Assembly: GCA_023386795.1 (NCBI GenBank)
Contig: JAEWJB010000071.1
Location: 1 to 64,000, forward strand
Length of the DNA stretch: 64,000 nt
Reading direction: 5' to 3'
DNA from: Pseudomonadota bacterium
GTDB taxonomy: Bacteria > Pseudomonadota > Gammaproteobacteria > Xanthomonadales > Xanthomonadaceae
The notes beneath the pieces are model-generated. The model was not told the DNA's origin, did no database searches, and was given only the letters and a program-made list of their open reading frames with translations. Below are positions 61,472 to 64,000 of this stretch, one piece after another. The translations under genes were made by a program, and so were the position numbers. Position 1 is the first letter of the stretch, and each line of letters starts with the position of its first letter.

Positions 61472-62992
61472 GTGGACAACAGGCGCATTCGCAAGGTGGT
61501 GATCGCCGGAGGTGGCACCGCGGGCTGGCTGGCCGGCTGCGCGCTGTCGCACCAGTTCGGCGACCAGTTGCAGATCACGCTCGTGGAATCGGAGCTGATC
61601 GGCACGGTCGGCGTCGGGGAATCCACCGTGCCGCCGATCCGCGCCTTCCATCACTTCCTCAACATCGACGAGCAGGAGTTCCTGCGTGCGGTAGCGGGCA
61701 CGTTCAAGCTCTCGATCTCCTTCGAGAACTGGCGCCGGCATGGCGAGCGTTACATCCACCCGTTCGGCATGACCGGGCAGAACACGCTGGTGTGCCACTT
61801 CCACCATTACTGGCTGGACAGCCTGCGCCGCGGCATGAAATCCGAACTCGGCGACTATTGCCTGGAAACCGTCGCCTCGCGCGATGACCGCTTCGCGCTG
61901 GGCACCCAGCCGCAGGTCAACTATGCCTACCACTTCGATGCCGGGCTTTATGCGCGCTTCCTGCGGGCGCGCGCCGAGAAGCAGGGCCTGACACGCGTCG
62001 AAGGAAAGATCCAGCAGGTGCACCAGGACCCGCACAGCGGCGACGTGACGGCGCTGACGCTGGAAGACGGCCAGCGCATCGAAGGCGACCTTTTCATCGA
62101 TTGCACCGGCTTCCGTGGCCTGCTCACGGAGCAGACGCTGCACACCGGCTACGAGGACTGGAACCAATGGTTGCCGAGCGACCGCGCGGTCGCCGTGCAG
62201 ACGGAATCCGTCGGGCCGCCGGTGCCCTACACGCGCGCGATCGCGCATGAGGCAGGCTGGCGCTGGCATATCGCCCTGCAGCACCGCGTCGGCTGCGGGC
62301 TGGTGTTCTCCAGCCGGCACATGTCCGACGACGAAGCGCGCGCCAAGCTGCTGCGCGACGTGGGGGCGCCGGCGATCAAGGAGCCTTGGCTCGTGCCGTT
62401 CCGCTCCGGGCGGCGACTCAAGGCCTGGAACCACAATGTCATCGCACTCGGCCTGGCGAGCGGCTTCATCGAGCCGCTCGAATCCACCAGCATCCACCTG
62501 ACCATCTCGGCGGTCGTGCGCCTGCTGCAGCTGTTTCCTTCCAGCGGTGAAGAGGACTCCCTGCGCGAGCTGTACAACGAAGTCAGCCGCAAGGAGATGG
62601 AGCACGTGCGCGACTTCATCATCCTGCACTACCACGCCACGCAGCGCGACGAACCGATGTGGAAGGCCGCGCGCGAAATGGAGCTGCCCGAATCGCTGGC
62701 GATCCGGCTGCGCGCCTGGCGCGAGCGGGCGCACGCCTGGCAGGGTACGGACGAGTTGTTCCGCGTCGATTCCTGGACACACGTGCTGCTCGGCCAGGGT
62801 ATCCAGCCTGGCGCGCCGCATCCCCTGGCCGGCGCGCTGTCCGATGGGGATCTCTCCCGCCTGCTTACCGCCGTGCGCCAGCCCATCGACCGCGCGGTGG
62901 CGCAGATGCCTTCGCAGCAGGGCTTCATCGATCGCTACTGCAAGGCGCCGCCGGAGGTTTGGGGCGCCCGCAGGCCGATGGCGACGGCCTGA
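61472..62992 (+). CDS. Tryptophan halogenase-like FAD enzyme
   Basis: A 506-aa flavin-dependent halogenase-family protein. It begins at GTG 61472, with GGAGAGGGG upstream. The FAD motif GGGTAG is at 13-18 and GVGESTVPPI follows at 47-56. The lysine that guides hypohalous acid (Lys79 of PrnA) has an apparent counterpart, Lys79 in GTFKLSI. The diagnostic WxWxIP motif reads WRWHIA (263-268): both tryptophans are kept but proline is alanine. That leaves halogenation uncertain. It is located between the cupin gene and DUF6445, a context typical of TBDR-linked halogenase-like genes. Confidence 0.88.
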   Translation: MDNRRIRKVVIAGGGTAGWLAGCALSHQFGDQLQITLVESELIGTVGVGESTVPPIRAFHHFLNIDEQEFLRAVAGTFKLSISFENWRRHGERYIHPFGMTGQNTLVCHFHHYWLDSLRRGMKSELGDYCLETVASRDDRFALGTQPQVNYAYHFDAGLYARFLRARAEKQGLTRVEGKIQQVHQDPHSGDVTALTLEDGQRIEGDLFIDCTGFRGLLTEQTLHTGYEDWNQWLPSDRAVAVQTESVGPPVPYTRAIAHEAGWRWHIALQHRVGCGLVFSSRHMSDDEARAKLLRDVGAPAIKEPWLVPFRSGRRLKAWNHNVIALGLASGFIEPLESTSIHLTISAVVRLLQLFPSSGEEDSLRELYNEVSRKEMEHVRDFIILHYHATQRDEPMWKAAREMELPESLAIRLRAWRERAHAWQGTDELFRVDSWTHVLLGQGIQPGAPHPLAGALSDGDLSRLLTAVRQPIDRAVAQMPSQQGFIDRYCKAPPEVWGARRPMATA

Positions 62993-63001
62993 GGCGGCGG
63001 C

Positions 63002-63700
63002 ATGCTGGTCAGCCTGCACCCGCAGGTCCGCATCAGCGCCTCGCGCATCGGCGAGGAGGGTGCGCCGATGCTGGTGATCGACCAGCTGGTGGCCGATCCC
63101 GAGCGCCTGGTACGCAAGGCGGCCCGCCACGACTTCCAGCCGCAGGGCGCGATGTTCCCGGGTATCCGGGCGCGGGCGCCGCTGGGCTACGAACAGTTCC
63201 TGGACAATGCACTCAGGCCCTACCTGACCGAATACTTCGGCCTTCCGCAGGGCCGTTTCGTCTTCCCGATGTGCCACTACTCGCTGGTGACCACGCCGCC
63301 CGGCCAGCTCGCCTTTCTCCAGCGCGTGCCGCACATCGATTCGGTACGTGGTGATGGACTGGCCACGGTGCATTACCTGTTCCATGGCGATTGGGGTGGC
63401 ACGGCGTTCTATCGCCACCGGCACACCGGCTACGAGTACATCGACGAGTCAAGGCGTGACACCTACTTCCGTCGCCTCGAACAGGAAAGCCAGGGACAGG
63501 ATGCACCCACCGGTGGCTACATCGGCGAGGACACGACGCTGTTCGAACGGATCGGGCAGGTGGACGGCGTGTTCAACCGGATGGTGGTCTACCGGCGCAA
63601 TTCCCTGCATTCGGGCAGCATCGACAATGCGCGGGTGCCGCCGCCGGACCCGCTGCATGGACGGTTGTCGATCAATTGCTTTATCGATATAGCGCCCTGA
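63002..63700 (+). CDS. DUF6445 protein, putative 2-oxoglutarate/iron oxygenase
   Basis: A 232-aa protein of the DUF6445 family, 9 bases after the halogenase-like gene. It carries His111-x-Asp113 (RVPHIDS), a distal His203 (NSLHSG) and Arg221 in GRLSIN, which together resemble the HxD-His-Arg set of prolyl-hydroxylase-type 2-oxoglutarate oxygenases. GGTAFYRHRHTGYEYID sits between them. No signal peptide. The family has no established reaction; the metal-site reading is mine. It is the last gene of the sapC operon. Confidence 0.82.
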   Translation: MLVSLHPQVRISASRIGEEGAPMLVIDQLVADPERLVRKAARHDFQPQGAMFPGIRARAPLGYEQFLDNALRPYLTEYFGLPQGRFVFPMCHYSLVTTPPGQLAFLQRVPHIDSVRGDGLATVHYLFHGDWGGTAFYRHRHTGYEYIDESRRDTYFRRLEQESQGQDAPTGGYIGEDTTLFERIGQVDGVFNRMVVYRRNSLHSGSIDNARVPPPDPLHGRLSINCFIDIAP

Positions 63701-63704
63701 GCAA

Positions 63705-63734
63705 TTGCACATAGCGGGATCGCCACTCTAGATT
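63705..63734 (+). promoter_or_regulatory. Predicted promoter of the second GH43 gene
   Basis: TTGCAC (63705-63710), 18 bases, TAGATT (63729-63734). It lies in the 58-base gap after the DUF6445 gene, with transcription expected near 63741. Confidence 0.5.
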
Positions 63735-63758
63735 GCGATTCTTTGCCGGCGCCTTTCC

Positions 63759-64000
63759 ATGCCCGACACGAATCGCCGCTCCCTGTTCAAGGCCCTCGCC
63801 GCTGGCGCCGTCGCCGCGCCGTTGGCCGGACGCCTGGGCGCCACGCCCGCCGCGGCCACCGCGTGCCAGGCACCGCCGGCATCGCGTTGGGCGCGCGGCA
63901 TCGAAGGCCAGCGACAGGCCGATCTCGGCGACGGCACCTATCTCAATCCGATCGTCGCCGGCGACCACCCAGACCCGACCATCCTCAAGGATGGCGACGA
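63759..64000 (+). CDS. GH43-family glycosidase, 5' part only
   Basis: The first 80 codons of a gene that runs past the window end. The twin-arginine signal is TNRRSLFKALAAGAVAAPLAG. The mature part reads WARGIEGQRQADLGDGTYLN, then AGDHPDPTILKDGD with the GH43 catalytic base. This block is nearly the same as residues 23-60 of the GH43 at 48380-49939, so the two are paralogues, one with a Sec-type and one with a Tat-type signal. The acid and pKa-modulating residues are outside the window. Confidence 0.88.
   Translation, partial: MPDTNRRSLFKALAAGAVAAPLAGRLGATPAAATACQAPPASRWARGIEGQRQADLGDGTYLNPIVAGDHPDPTILKDGD

Noticed and set aside
1..64000. CRISPR arrays, tRNA or rRNA genes, insertion sequences, prophage
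   Set aside because: No regularly spaced repeats, cloverleaf or transposase/integrase motifs were found by eye; a tRNAscan and IS search would be decisive.

Overview
The window is GC-rich (about two thirds G+C) chromosomal DNA of a gammaproteobacterium, most likely a Xanthomonadaceae member of the Pseudoxanthomonas/Stenotrophomonas/Xanthomonas type. That placement is an inference from gene content: several TonB-dependent receptors (TBDRs), a SapC/cupin/halogenase-like cassette, a DUF3348-DUF802-OmpA-DUF2894 cluster, lldR-lldD-dld, and a box resembling the xanthomonad xyl-box. I saw no rRNA, tRNA, CRISPR array, insertion sequence, prophage or plasmid function, so this reads as core and accessory chromosome rather than a mobile island.

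Left part (1-34 kb). A minus-strand operon carries two Tat-signal TldD proteases, a TldE/PmbA partner, DUF4159, MoxR and DUF58. It is followed by an AraC regulator divergent from a fosmidomycin-resistance-type MFS pump, a secreted amidohydrolase, a LysR/MFS pair, a frameshifted aldo/keto reductase, fructose-1,6-bisphosphatase, an aromatic/aspartate aminotransferase, a TBDR and a zinc alcohol dehydrogenase. At 20.7-22.9 kb lies a compact end-joining unit: an unknown 125-aa protein coupled to Ku, then a stand-alone LigD polymerase domain. Directly behind it are four tightly packed genes (22.9-27.0 kb) whose two central products look like a MotA/ExbB/ZorA-type channel with a very long cytoplasmic tail and a MotB/ZorB-type OmpA partner. 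This is the best candidate for an undescribed machine. Lactate utilisation (dld, lldD, lldR with a clear operator), a methyltransferase and a two-component system complete this half.

Right part (33-54 kb). This is a uronic-acid polysaccharide (probably pectin/rhamnogalacturonan) utilisation locus: KDG kinase, a large TBDR, a 1284-aa secreted LamG enzyme of unknown class, two secreted esterases, a hydratase-fold protein, a DctPQM TRAP transporter, a GH43 glycosidase, a LacI regulator, KduI, KduD and a CE12-type esterase fused to a cupin. Three near-identical palindromes, TGACCA(T/G/C)CGGTGTCA, precede kdgK, the TBDR and kduI, and a partial fourth sits inside the promoter of the hydratase/TRAP operon. 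Together they define a probable local LacI regulon. Polymer would be bound and imported by the TBDR, trimmed and deacetylated in the periplasm, taken up by TRAP and converted by KduI-KduD-KdgK to KDPG.

The last part (54-64 kb) holds a Nei/Fpg-like glycosylase, a DUF72 protein, a 490-bp regulatory gap with a xyl-box-like palindrome, a second large TBDR, and then SapC, a JmjC-like cupin, a tryptophan-halogenase-like flavoprotein and a DUF6445 putative dioxygenase. It ends with the start of a second GH43 gene that is closely related to the first.
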